Shown one piece after another: positions 1-11,079 of a DNA stretch of 64,000 nucleotides; position 1 is the stretch's first letter; the number at the start of each line of letters is the position of its first letter. Location: NCBI GenBank assembly GCA_964016875.1, contig OZ024728.1, positions 8,358,272 through 8,422,271 on the forward strand. Reading direction: 5' to 3'. The DNA is from Fallopia convolvulus. Lineage: Eukaryota > Streptophyta > Magnoliopsida > Caryophyllales > Polygonaceae. Below the pieces are notes generated by a model. It ran no database searches. It worked only from the letters and a program-made list of their open reading frames with translations, and was not told the origin of the DNA. A program made the translations under genes and the position numbers.

Positions 1-117
1 GTAACATTCATATTTCATAATAGCCTTGTGGCATTCATATTTCATACCACCTTATAGTTTGCTTCATTCAAATTATTTAATCTAATATAACTCGATCGAT
101 CCCCACATGCAAGAATT

Positions 118-2479
118 ATGTCTACTGTGGTTTCCTCTACTATGCCGAATGAGAGGCATCCGATTGCAAGCTTTCACCCAAGCCCTTGGGGTGACTACTT
201 CCTCAACTACATTCCTTATGATGAGGTTACAATGTTAAATAACTTGTTGATTTGCAATATATGATAGTACAAATTGATTATAAGTCCCGAAGTGGTATAA
301 TGAAAATGACAGGTGACTCAAGACAAGAAGGAAGAAGAGATGAAGGAAGTTGAAGCAGAGGTGAAGAAGAAGCTCAAGTTGATAGCAACGACGACTCATG
401 AAAAGCCGACGGAGCTTCTTAGCTTCACCGATGCCATTGAACGCCTTGGGGGGGATTATCGCCTTGAGCAAGAAATTGAATAGATCATTCAATCATTCTT
501 TGATGAAGGAGTTGATCATGGGTATGATCTCTACCATACTTCTCTTCGTCTTCGCCTCCTCCAACAACACGAATTTCATGTATCATGTGGTATGTCTTAT
601 GCCTCAATTCAATCATTCTCACATAAAATATAGAGGTTTGATTCAAGCAACTAATAATTCGAACAAGTATATATTTTATGTTTTCATATGATTAGATGTG
701 TTCAACAAATTCAAGGACGAAAGCGGAGTTGGGTTTAAGGATTCGTTGGTGAGTGATGTCAAGGGGATGCTAGGCTTGTATGAAGCCTCACACGTCAGGA
801 TTCGTGGCGATGACACACTAGACGAAGCCCTAGCCTTTACTAGGGCTCGTCTAAAAGCTTTGGCCACCAACAGGTCCAACACACCGAATCATCCAATGGC
901 GTCACAAGTGAAGCATGCCTTAAAGCAGTCGTACCACAAGGGCATGCCAAGACTAGAGTCTAGACATTTCATCACTTTCTATGAGCAAGATCCTTCTCAT
1001 AACAAAACTTTGCTCAAATTTGCCAAATTGGATTTCAACCGGGTTCAAGCATTACACAAGAAGGAGCTCAGAGATCTCACCAGGTAAACTAACACACATA
1101 TTCATTCCATTTTACCGTTTTACTATATTACTCATCGAGGCTTCAGCGCTATGTTTCGGTCTTATGTTTTATGTCTCGGTTTTGTTTTTGTCCCGTCTTT
1201 GATTTTGGTTACCTTGTTTGCGTTCTATGCTCTGTGGTCCCGTCGGGTCGTTTTGGGTGCTAACTCTTCGCGTTAAGCTAGGCAGGGGTACCCCTATCTT
1301 GACCCTCCAGATTTCCCGCAAGGGAACTCCACTGGGTAATTGTTGTTGTTATCACTTGAACTTAATTGTATTCAGGTGGTGGAAAGTCTTAAAATTTGAA
1401 TGGAAAGATGCCATTTCCAAGCAGAGACAGAGTACCAGAAGGTTACTTTTGGACATTGGGACCTTACTTTTAACCACAATTTGCTCTTGGTAGAAAAATA
1501 TTCTTACAAGTTTTCAAAGTCACTTCTATCATTGATGATATATATGATGCCTACGGAACTATTGATGAGCTTACCCTTTTTACTAAAGCAATTGAAAGGT
1601 ATGTGCTACCTAATCAATACTCAATTCATGTCACTTCTATCAAGGTTTGTCTACATAACCTATGTTAAACATATATATATATATATAGCTCAGATGGGAC
1701 CATAGCTACATTGATGAACTACCAAACTACATGAAAGTGTGTTATGAGTCCCTTCTTGATACTTATGAAGAATTTGAACGCGACTTGGCTCCTAAAGGAA
1801 AGTCTTATTGTGTTGAGTATGAAAGAGATGAAGTATGTCCAACATAAACATATGTACATATATATAGTTTCTAATTAACATTGTAAGCTTCTTTAATTTC
1901 CCAAATCCTTACACTTTTTTAATTGGTATGCATAGATGAAGGAAATGTGTGTAGTGTACTACCAAGAAGCAAAATGGTGCCACGAGAAATACTCTCCCAC
2001 ATGCGACGAGTACTTAGAAGAGGCGGCCATTATAAGCTTTGGGTATAACATGGGAACAGTGGTGAGTTACCTTGGCATGGACGAAGAGTTTGCAAACAAG
2101 GAGGCTTTCGAATGGGCTAAGGGAAATCCGAACGTCATAAGAGCAGCATGCATAATTGGAAGGCTAATGGATGATATGGGCAACCACATATTTGAGCAAA
2201 GTAGAAATCATGTTCCATCGGCGGTGGAGTGCTACATGAGAGCACGATGTGAAAGAAGAGGCACAAAAGGAATTGGGAAAGAGGGTGGAAAGTTGTTGGA
2301 AGGTTATCAATGAAATGATGTTGAAACCTTATGAGATGCCTAAGCCTCTCCTGACTCGCATCCTTAACTTGTGTCGCGTTGTGGATGTGATCTATAAAGG
2401 AGAAGACTGCTACACTTTCTCTAACCATACAATGAAGAACCACATTTCTCTCATTCTTACTGATCCTATTCTGATATAG
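118..2479 (+). pseudogene. TPS-a type (sesquiterpene) synthase pseudogene
   Basis: Relic of a class I terpene synthase, a family that ionises farnesyl diphosphate and cyclises it in the cytosol. Exons inferred from splice sites and homology are 118-225, 313-589, 696-1083, 1376-1598, 1694-1832 and 1936-2479. The N-terminus reads SFHPSPWGDYFL with no transit peptide, as in TPS-a. Also visible are RLRLL, YEASHVRIRGDD, LHKKELRDLTR, RDRVPEGYFW, the metal-binding DDIYD motif near 1540 and the RWDHSYIDELPNYMK block. The second metal motif is altered: DDMGNHIFE has Asn where Ser/Thr is usual. Lesions are a TAG at 481-483, a frameshift near 1408, a TAA at 1471-1473 and a frameshift near 2249. The intron usually found near the last exon boundary is not visible. 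The family call is certain; the product cannot be told. Confidence 0.93.
1126..1351 (+). mobile_element. 5'-truncated RTE-type LINE tail in terpene synthase intron 3
   Basis: The stretch lies between the exon 3 donor (1084) and the exon 4 acceptor (1375). It contains CTGTGGTCCCGTCG, ATCTTGACCCTCCAGATTTC and ACTGGGTAATTG, and ends in a short (TTG)n tract. The same blocks in the same order form the 3' end of the element nested in the LINE at 37,881-38,449 (other strand). That copy also keeps a piece of RTE-clade RT C-terminus. The (TTG)n end is typical of plant RTE LINEs. The 5' edge is approximate and I could not see a target duplication. Confidence 0.75.
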
Positions 2480-3114
2480 ATACATGTTACACTATATTAT
2501 TGTGTTTGTGTGTGCGCGTGTGTACGTGTGTGTGTTTTATTGTGTGTGCGGTCTTACTTCTATGGGTTGTTGTTATAATGTTCAAGTGATGAAAGATGTA
2601 ATAATGTTAAATTTGCTTAATTATTTATGGTTTATCCTGGTGAAATGAATGAGCTCAAAAGTGTATAGACTGCAAGTCAAAGTTCCTTGCTCTTGAACTG
2701 GTTATGAAGTTTCTATCTTGATAACAATTACTCAAAAGTATATATAAATAATTAAGAGGCAACAACTCTATTAGTATAGATGATAGTGTCTTCTTCTCCC
2801 ATGCATTCGTCAATTGCATTTATTGTGTTAGGATGAATTTGCATTCAGAGAAAGGGTGAGAATTGTAAGTGGTAGTTTGAAATTAGGGATTCATGATGCA
2901 GCCAAAGGGCAAAGTCTGAATTGCCCAGCTTAAGACTATGGAATTCATCATGGCAAATAAGTGAATATTTTTTACATATCTGGAACTCGAATTTTGCAAC
3001 AATTAGTAACTGAATAGTTGATTAATTAATAACTAGTTTATTTTTACATGACAAATAATAGCTTATGATTTTTTTACCAATTAGGGTTTATTAACAAGGA
3101 AACCCGAGTAGGGT
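2480..3114. other. Intergenic DNA 3' of the terpene synthase relic
   Basis: A GT-rich simple repeat with interspersed GC steps lies at about 2499-2550. The remainder is AT-rich and shows no coding signature I recognise. Confidence 0.5.
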
Positions 3115-3260
3115 TTATGACAAGCACAATCTTTTTTTTATAAGGAAAGAAATTAGGATGACCACTAACAAGCTAGTGGTCGCCCTAGAGCATCCTGTTA
3201 GATGAGGGTAAGTAAACCCTAGAGCATCCTGTCGGATGAGGGTAAGTAAACCCGAGTCAA
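3115..3260 (-). mobile_element. L1 LINE 3'-end relic with internal duplication
   Basis: On the minus strand the translation includes LTLIRQDALGF and, further on, TSLLVVILISFLIKK. The first part matches the end of the RNase H domain and 3' tail of the L1 elements at 35.6-41.1 kb (LTLIRQDALGRS) and 59.8-63.7 kb (LIRKDALGRPP). A block of about 33 bp starting CCTAGAGCATCCTGT occurs twice in tandem between 3184 and 3252. Only the extreme 3' end of the LINE is left. Confidence 0.65.
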
Positions 3261-3274
3261 CTACAAGTGACAAA

Positions 3275-3324
3275 CACAAACTAATTGTTCCTTTCTCACA
3301 ACCTAATTGTTCCTTTCTCACACC
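3275..3324. repeat. Short tandem duplication, unit about 22 bp
   Basis: The unit containing CTAATTGTTCCTTTCTCACA occurs twice back to back with a small change at the joint. Confidence 0.8.
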
Positions 3325-4305
3325 TATGGATGTTAGAATCGGTGGACAAATATTTGCCCTCATATGGAGAGTTAAATGAATGTTTAATAATTTCATAATC
3401 TTGAGGTTTAAGTACCTCCACCAGGCACCAAGTGTGAATTTCCAAGCAACTCTATAAATGAATAGAGAAAACTGTAACAATGATTTCTAGCATATGACTC
3501 AAATAAGAGGGGGGCAAGGATCAACCTGTCAGATGCATCCTCTCGTACGTGAATCACGTATCATAAAATTACATACATATAGCTTCACAAGAGTAGGGTT
3601 AATATGGAAACTAAATGGGGTCCGTTAAAGACAAGAATCATACAAATTGATATCAATAATCAAAGACCAATTGAAGCGATTAGGGAAATGACGTCATGAA
3701 AACGGTGGAAGAAAACAGACACTTGTCAAATTTTCTATATGTTCAGGAAAATGAATATTATGGTCGATTATGTAGCAAAAATGAACTACAAAACTTCAAA
3801 ATCCAAAATCTGGATCTGATTGAGATAAGTTTTAATAATAATATCGTCCTAGTGGACATATCAACCAAACATCATTCATGATTACAAGCTCATCTCTTGT
3901 TGCACAATCCTCAACAAAGTGATAGAAAAAAAATGCTTATTTCAAGACTCCAAGGGGTTTTACCCAAGCTAGTTGGCCAAAACCATGGTGCTTTCATTAA
4001 GGGTTGAGCCATCGGACATAACATTCATGTATGTAATACATGATAGATTCCAACATTCATATAACTCTGAGAAAGCAACGATTCAACAAATCCTGAATAG
4101 ATCGCAATGCCTATAAAATCTGACATGTAAAAATTCATAAAGGATGGGTCTGACCATTAAATTCGTGATGCATAGCTCAAAAACATACATGAAATTTTTT
4201 TGAAGGAAAATTGTCGGCAAAATTACGTAGTGTTCACCTCAGCACCTAAAACAGCATATAACTGTAGCACAAAAACATGTCTCGGCTATAACAAGACATG
4301 CTTAC
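3325..4305. other. Non-coding DNA 3' of the RACK1 pseudogene
   Basis: No gene, RNA or element signature recognised. Several short open frames occur but none has a known motif or exon structure. The part near 4200-4305 is the 3' flank of the minus-strand RACK1 copy. Confidence 0.5.
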
Positions 4306-6338
4306 CTAATAGCGGCTAATACCATAAACCCTAACAACACCATCAGTGTAGCCACTAAACAACGTGCTTCCATCAACACTCCAGCTCAAACTTGTGCAAT
4401 AGATAACCTGAAAAAGACAAATATACAAGAGAACATTAGTATAAAGACTTGTACTTCTACTTGAAACTAATGGCTAAATTTAATTTCAATTATGTTAACA
4501 AACTTAGTACTAAAGGAATTCATTTGCAACTTTAACAATAAGTTAGACATGACTCACTCATCTATCATATGGATAGCTGCTAAACTCGTAACACAATTAT
4601 TTTCAATTACAAGGTCAATACAAAACCAAGAGACCCCTTGGAAATGCAGGGCGAATAATGTAAGAGATTTCACAACAAAACAAAATCCACAGAGAAAAAA
4701 CAAACTCCCATCAACCCATTCCAGTCAGCTGACATCCATGTATTAAGTTTTTAGAGTGTAGACATGCAACTAATCTTAGAACTAATGTTCAAAGTTCAAA
4801 TACAGATGCAACAATCAAGTCTTCAACATAAAACAAGAACAAACCAAGATGCCAAGATGCAGCATTTTACTCGTAAGTCAAACATGAACAACCAGACAAG
4901 TGAGAGCAAATACCTTCTTTTTGTTACCAGTGGTAGCTCCATCAGCATGATCAGTCTCCGCCTTGAGGTCAACCTTCAACTCTTCAACAATGGTTTTACT
5001 CTCCAAATCCCAAACCCTAATAGCGTTTTCAGTGGCATCACAAAGCCAATATCTGTTGGTGACAAGGAATGGATGATGGAGCCGGCATCAAGCGAGTACA
5101 ATTTCTTTCCCTCAGCCAAATCCCACAACAAGATCACGCCATCTTTGCCACCACTGGCACAGAGAGAACCGTCTAGAGAGACGACAATAATGTTGACATA
5201 TCCATTGTGGCCAGCCAAGGTGGATCTCAACTTACAGTTTGACAAATTCCAAACCTTGACAGTTTTGTCCCAAGAAGCTGAGACAATAGTTGGCTGGAGA
5301 TTGTTTGTGCTGAAACGGACACAACTAACCCACTCAGTGTGAGCATCATTTTCCTGGATAGTGTACTTGCACTCACCTACACATTCAGAGTAAGACTACC
5401 ATCTTAAGTGCCCCAAACATCAATTAATCAGCTGGCATATATATATGAGGCACAACAAAATGTACAAAAGATTCAATCTATTACTAAGAACTATCCATCT
5501 AGACCATGATCTTCACAACATCAAATCCGTATGGGAAACAGGAATGTGTAGAAATTTAGGTATTTAAACTAACCGATCTTAAAGACCTAAACCATCAATG
5601 TAAATGATCAGTTTACTAGTGATATGGTTTCAGCTTTCAATCGCTTAACATTGTACATATTACTGATCTGTATTTTGAAATCATACAATCTCACAATACA
5701 TAATGCAGACTTATTTAACAAGTAAATGGAGAAACCAGAAATTGAACAATCAATATTAGGGATCATCACCAGAAATAATATCAGAACAGAAGTTTACAAG
5801 CTGCTCAGTATATAAAATCAAGAGAACAACACATTCAAAATCCCAAAGAAAAATCCAAGAACCAATTCTAAAAGGCAGCTGCGTAACATAATCGAAATTG
5901 TAAAGTTCGGAATTCATAAAAGAGAGAAGCCTGACCGAGAGTGTTCCAGAGCTTGATGCTCTTGTCGCGGGAGGCAGAGACGATCTGGCGGTTGTCAAGG
6001 GAAAAGGCGACGGAGGGAATGTCCTTGGTGTGGCCGACGAAGCGGCGGGCGGTGGTGCCAGTAGCGAGGTCCCATAGGCGGAGCTCACCGTCGCAGCTTC
6101 CGGAGAGAGCGAACTGGCCGTCGGAGGAGAGAGTGACGTCCTGGACGAAGTGAGAGTGGCCGGTGAGGTGGCGGCGGGGGACGCCGAAAACTCCGTCTTC
6201 CCTGGTAAGGTGCCATAGGATGATGGACTTATCACGAGATGCGGTGACGATAATGTCGTCGTTGTCAATGGGGGCGGCGATGGCTGTCACCATGTCGGTG
6301 TGGGCCCTCATTGTGCCACGTAGGACAAGGTGTTCCAT
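4306..6338 (-). pseudogene. RACK1: RACK1 (WD40 scaffold) duplicate with 7-bp deletion
   Basis: Second copy of the ribosome-associated WD-repeat protein RACK1. Exons on the minus strand are 6338-5936, 5376-4914 and 4407-4306, with the same phases and last-exon length (102 bp) as the intact gene at 41,935-43,963. Exon 1 is 3 bp shorter, just after the ATG. Exon 2 is 463 bp against 470 because 7 bp are missing after AIIHS (here SIIHS), which shifts the frame. The predicted product stops at 4976 after 267 residues, losing the last repeats. A conserved Trp of the second repeat is Cys (SCDGELRLWD). Both introns are kept, so it is not a retrocopy. A truncated protein remains possible. Confidence 0.9.
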
Positions 6339-6401
6339 GGCTGCCGATTGATTGCTTTGGTTGTGGAAAGTGAGGGAAAGAGGAGGGACGAGGATTTCAA
6401 T

Positions 6402-6480
6402 TGATTTTTATATGGAGGACAAATTAGGGTTTTGTCTAGGCCTCCCCTCCTGATAGAAGATGGGCCGATTGAGAAATGGG
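6402..6480 (-). promoter_or_regulatory. Promoter of the RACK1 duplicate: TATA, telo-box, site II
   Basis: Reading towards the gene, a site II motif (GGCCCA, 6461-6466) is followed by a telo-box (AAACCCTAAT, 6423-6432) and a TATA-like CCATATAAAAA (about 6404-6414). Telo-box plus site II is a known signature of plant ribosomal-protein and translation genes. The string TTTCTnAATCGGCCCA is shared with the intact RACK1 promoter at 41,771-41,786, so the duplication included the promoter. A retrotransposon LTR begins only 328 bp upstream of the start codon. Confidence 0.7.
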
Positions 6481-6665
6481 TTTATGACCCGTTTTGAATT
6501 ATATTTTATTATTTTTCCTTGCTGGTTTTTTAGGCAAATTACATCAAATGGCCTTTATTGTTCAGAGAGAAACAATTGCTCCTTACCAGAGCTAAAATAC
6601 ATGGCGAATTGGCGATATATCATCATAACTAAACAATTTATCGTTACCAGACTCAAGACAAATAT

Positions 6666-7232
6666 TGTTATTGCACAAAAACTCCGCCTTCAATCCGTCT
6701 TCAATGGACTAATTAAGAACTCCTCCTCTTCCTCTCTGCCTCCAATCTCTTAACCTAAAAACCTGCAAAAAAATGGACACATGGGGCTGGGACCCCCTAA
6801 TCCACCTCCGATGCCTAAGTCAGAAGAGCAATTGTCGTTTTGAGCGACGAGGTACAACAAGAGAGCGGTGAATCCCTGCACAGTCGAGCTAAGCGAGTAT
6901 TAGCATGTCCAAAGTTTCTGAATATGCCGATGTGCACATGTGTCTCTCCCTACACGCCTAGGGCGTGTATTTATAATGGAAGAAGGAGATCGGGGGGCCT
7001 TATTTTACTTATCTCCTAGGGTTGCTTAAAGCCCAAGCTAGGGATATTCCCACCTTCTCCGAATTTAATCTTATCATATTTGCAGGATAGATCTTCCATA
7101 AAGTTGCATAACTACCATATATTTAATAATATGGAAAATAATAGAAATAATAATAAATACGTAGTAATTTAAGAAATACCTTTTTAATAGCGAAAATAAC
7201 TATGGTAACTATATTTGTTTTACACGCTCACA
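6666..7232 (-). repeat. 3' LTR of the 6.7-11.6 kb element
   Basis: Begins TGTTA and ends TCACA in plus orientation, 567 bp long. It aligns over its whole length with the copy at 11,080-11,646. Because the element lies on the minus strand this is the downstream LTR. Confidence 0.92.
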
Positions 7233-7694
7233 AATGTCCCACCTACACCACCTTACATGTTTTACCATGTTCGACGACGTAGGGTACAGAGGGTTTCTAA
7301 TCGGAGTGGCCAAGTGGATTGGTCGATGTCAAGTCCCCTAACGCTTTCGTATATTCGTATATTCGTATATTCGTATATTCGTATACACATGAGCGAATTT
7401 CATATGTTTCAACATTTATGAGCGAATATCATAAACTCTTATTTATGAGCGAATATCATAAACTGGCTTTCTCATACACACATATGAAAAATCCATTAGT
7501 GCGATTAACTAATGTTGCGCCATAGATTTTCTTATGCAATACTCAAGTTAATGCAAAAAAGCTGACTTTTATTAATAAGTAAACATGAATGTTATGAACT
7601 TACAAAGCTAAACAGAATGAATGCAAAAACGAAAAATCCTAAGGGCCTCATCAAAACCACATGGGAAAAAGAGTGCCCTGTTTACATGAAATTC
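7233..7694 (-). other. 3' untranslated part of the element with short tandem repeats
   Basis: Between the protease stop and the 3' LTR. It holds an 8-bp unit CGTATATT repeated four to five times (about 7347-7385) and a following unit containing ATTTATGAGCGAATATCATA two to three times (about 7388-7465). A purine-rich run next to the LTR on the minus strand (about 7233-7256) is a plausible polypurine tract. Confidence 0.6.
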
Positions 7695-8729
7695 CTAGTC
7701 CCGAGATCCCTGCGCAGGGGAAGACGGGTGATCGTGCTCACGATCTTCATCTTGCGAAGTGAAGCTTTCGGACCTAGTGCTGCGATCGCGGCGGGGTGTC
7801 CCGCGATCTTGGACCACGGTGCCGCGGTCTCGGCGTGGCGATCCGCGACCGCGGTTTTGCCCCAGATCCGGGGTTTTGCACTCAGTTCCAGCATCGCGGT
7901 CGCGGCCCTCAGGCCCGCGATCGCGGTTTCGCGGCTGTTCTTCAGCTTTCGACTCGTCTTCTATTTTCTGCATAAATTCCGACTTAGGGCGATTTCCCTT
8001 GGAGCATAGACGAACATCTAGCTGATTCGCCCAGACACGAACGATGGCGTCTCCATCTCTGAATTTTACCATTTGATGCAGGGTCGATGGTACCGCTCTA
8101 ATCCCATGAATCCAAGGCCTCCCCAAAATCAAATTGTAGGGTGAAGGCACATCAACGATCAAGAACTCAACGATCATCACTTTTTTGGCAAGGCTGACTT
8201 GGGTTTTATACATTCCAAGCGGGTATGTTGGATAGCCACCAAGTCCAGTCAATTGCATCTTGACCGGGATCAAATCTTCATTGCTTTTCCCAAGGAGTTT
8301 GAAGACTTCAAAGTAAATGATGTCAACCGAACTTCCTGGATCAACGAGAGCACGACGCACCTTAAAACCTTCTAGCTCGACTGCTAGAACTAATGGGTCA
8401 TTATGAGGAACTTGGACTGTCGCAAGGTCCTTGTCTCTAAAGACTAGCCCATCCACCGCACGCACGGGGGAAGGGGGTCGTCGTGGCTCGACCTGCTGAA
8501 CTCTCATTACTTCAAGCTCATGGCAAGACTTCTTGAAGTTACTCCTTGCTTCATCATCTTCATGCCTGTAAGATGCCGAGATTGTCTGGATGACCTCAAT
8601 CTGTTTCTGCCCCGGCTCATCATTTTTCTCAAGCCTATCTTTCTTGATGAACTCATGCAAGTACCCTTTTTCCACCACACTCTCCAGATACCGCTTAAAT
8701 GACTCACATTGTTCAGTCATGTGCCCCAA
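7695..8729 (-). pseudogene. Retrotransposon gag C-terminus plus aspartic protease
   Basis: Open frame of 344 codons, the downstream part of a broken gag-protease polyprotein. Its start (GHMTEQCESF) is the second half of a CCHC-type knuckle whose first half (YCMYHRVWG) lies in another frame just upstream, so a one-base shift near 8720 separates them. Residues about 125-225 form a retropepsin domain. The active-site motif reads VDPGSSVDII (Pro where Thr is usual) and a later motif reads NLILGRPWIHG. The C-terminal third is a charged Arg-Asp-rich tail with RDRG-type repeats encoded by GCGATCGC-like DNA. Retropepsins cut the gag polyprotein during particle maturation. No RT domain follows. Confidence 0.85.
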
Positions 8730-11036
8730 ACCCTGTGGTACATGCAGTACTTTCTACTACATGGATCATCTTCACGACATTCCTCTTTGGGGGGATATTG
8801 AAAAAAGCTCTCATGCTTAATGCAGGGTAGGATTCGATAGATCGACACACTAAATGTGGTGTAAACCGCTCTAACTTGGCCCTTTCTCTTGAAGTTTTCA
8901 GCACGGCGGTGGGTTTTATGAGGAGGAGAGGACGACCTTCCTCTTACTTTGAAATTGTCCTCCTCTAACCGCACATACTGATGAATACGTTCTTGAAGCT
9001 CGGCTATTGTGGAGGGAAGACGAAGTGTCAACTCCTCTCTCAACTTACTATCAGTGATGATTGCTCTTTTAAAGGCAGTAATAGCGGTCCTATGATCGCA
9101 TCCCTCAATTTCCGCATAGCATTTCATAAATCGATTGAAGAAACGTCGCAAGCTTTCTCCCTTCTCCTATTTGAGGCCAAAAAGCGTGTCGAGCGATGCA
9201 GTATATCGATTGTTGGCTATATGCCGCTTTACGAACTTAGAAGCCAATCGTCCCCAAGTCCGGATTGATCCCGGCCTGAGACTTTGAAACCACTTTAAAG
9301 GGCCTTTTCCAAGGCTACTCGGAAACATCTTGCACATGATAGCATCTTCAGACACCCACAATGCCATTTTATGGGTGTAAGAGGCTATGTGACTTATAGG
9401 ATCCGTGTTTCCCTCATACAAAGTAAAGGATGGGGGAGAAAATTTTGACGGCGGTAGGGCTCATTGGATGTCTGCGTGGAATGGCATCGATGTCAACAAA
9501 GCCAACTTATGCTCTGCTTGATCCCGAGCCGATTGTAAGGTATTGCCTTGCGCTCTCAAAAGATCAAGTAGACTATTTTGAGTACGCTCAAGAGCTCGGG
9601 CCCTACCTTGAATTCTCTCAAGGCTAACACTCCGACGCTGGCTACGTTGTCTCTTCTTGTTTTCTTGCCTTGATCACGATTAGGCTCGAGATTTTCATAA
9701 GGATTATAACGATCATCTTGTTCGCGCGAAGAGTCGCACCGATCGTCTGATCCGCGGTCGCGGTCTGACTTGCCGCGATCGCGACCCCTACCACCGCGAT
9801 CGCGGTCCTTCGCAACGCGCTCGCGGCTTCGACCGCGGTGTTTATTGCGATTGTTGGCTTCGCCCGAGTCATTTGAGGACGGCTCGCTGGGCTGAGGAGG
9901 ATCCGCGGCCCGTGACCTCTTACGCAGGGGCGATTCGTGGCGGTGATCTCTTCGCCGGCTCCTTGGCGCTCTTCTGTCGCTATCATAATCAATCTGCATA
10001 TCGCCTGATCCGTCAAAACTGATCGATAGAGGACTACGACGGTTATCGGCGAACTCAATAACACTTGCAAGCCGTTGAGTAGTCCTCTCAATTTCTGACT
10101 CATCAATAGGGCGCTTGCCTTGAATTTTATCCAAGGAGCGTTTTAACCTGGCGACCTCTTCTAGGGCATGCTCCAATCGCAACTCACCTTTTACACACCT
10201 AGTTTGGTACTTTTCATTCTCTCTCAAAGTAGTAGCCAAAGCATGGGTGATCTCATCTTCTTCTTCATTCCCGGCGGTGGTAGATGCCCCATTCCCGCTG
10301 TTTAGAGCGGATGATAAGGTGATGCGATTGTCACTTCTCACGGGATTAGTCTCGGCACGGCTGGATTGGCCTTGCTCTAAACGAGGGATAACCAAATTAG
10401 GGTTTGGCTCGCGAATGGAGAGCGAAGGCTCGGAATACGCAGCCCGCGGTCGCGGTTCTCAAGATTGCGGACGCGGTTTGACTGGCCGCGATCGCGACCC
10501 TCCTGGTCGCGGTCGCGGTTCTGTTCAGCGATTGCGATCGCTCGGACTGATTCGTCCCGCCCCTGAATTCTTCGGTTGTCTTCATTCTCGGCCACACGCA
10601 TGGCCGACACCCATGTTTGATCAAACTCGGTTGATTCGGGCCTTAAAGTACCACTATTGACGATTCCGTCGCTTGACTCGGACCCCAAACGATCTGTGCG
10701 ATGAACAACCGTACTAGCGAGAGGGACCGGGTCACGGTTCAAGTCGTTTCCAGACACCAAGGTCTGATCTCCCGAGCGAATATCGGAATTAACCTGATCA
10801 ACCTCCATTAGGGCTCGGTTTCCCGAGCGAATTTTGGGACTTTCGGCCTCGATCGCCGACCCACGATCGCGGTGTACAGTACCGCGGTTGCGGTCCACAG
10901 CGCCGCGATCGCGGCCTTCGGTGCCGCGATCGCGGTTTCGTTCGTCGGGCATAGTTCGTGCGATTTCGCTTTGCGATGATGCACCGGTTTCTTCAAAGAT
11001 GACTTCTTGATTCTTTGGGATAGATTCCAACACCAT
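8717..11036 (-). pseudogene. Retrotransposon gag, disabled
   Basis: Gag-like polyprotein read in pieces on the minus strand. The likely start is the ATG at 11,036-11,034 (MVLESIPK), since the longer frame has no earlier ATG. An N-terminal Arg-Asp-rich region (to 10,377) is followed after a frameshift near 10,390 by a coiled-coil-like stretch (HALEEVARLKRSLDKIQ) and a second RDRG-rich region (about 9,740-9,860). The gag core follows at 9,421-9,000 (PLKWFQSLRPGSIRTWGRL and RFFNRFMKCYAEIEGC). A TAG at 9167-9169 interrupts this core where Gln would fit, and the frame shifts again near 8720 inside the zinc knuckle. Gag would coat the element's RNA in cytoplasmic particles. Confidence 0.8.
9745..9850 (-). 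repeat. GC-palindrome cluster encoding RDRG repeats
   Basis: Contains perfect GCGATCGC palindromes at 9775-9782 and 9796-9803 and variants such as CCGCGGTCGCGG. On the minus strand it reads as RDRGGRGRDRG. Matching clusters of the same element lie at 7785-7935 (cores 7792, 7917), 10,436-10,545 (cores 10,488, 10,534) and 10,860-10,940 (cores 10,905, 10,926). Confidence 0.85.
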
Positions 11037-11061
11037 GACTATGTGAATCGAATACTCGTTT

Positions 11062-11079
11062 CCCACAAATGGCGCCAAT
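11062..11079 (-). other. Primer-binding site-like sequence
   Basis: Directly inside the 5' LTR on the minus strand the sequence reads ATTGGCGCCATTTGTGGG. This resembles the TGGCGCC-type primer-binding sites of plant gypsy elements. Its position next to the LTR supports the orientation given by the gag-protease frame. Confidence 0.7.

Noticed and set aside
4764..5342. Plus-strand open frame of 192 codons.
   Set aside because: Antisense shadow of RACK1 duplicate exon 2.
5756..6268. Long Ser/Thr/Pro-rich minus-strand open frame.
   Set aside because: It is another frame of RACK1 duplicate exon 1 and shows the codon-shadow composition expected there.
7785..10940. GCGATCGC is identical to the cyanobacterial HIP1 palindrome, which might suggest contamination.
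   Set aside because: The motifs lie inside a plant-type LTR element with target duplication and gag-protease, and only in its coding frame. The flanks are clearly plant nuclear DNA.
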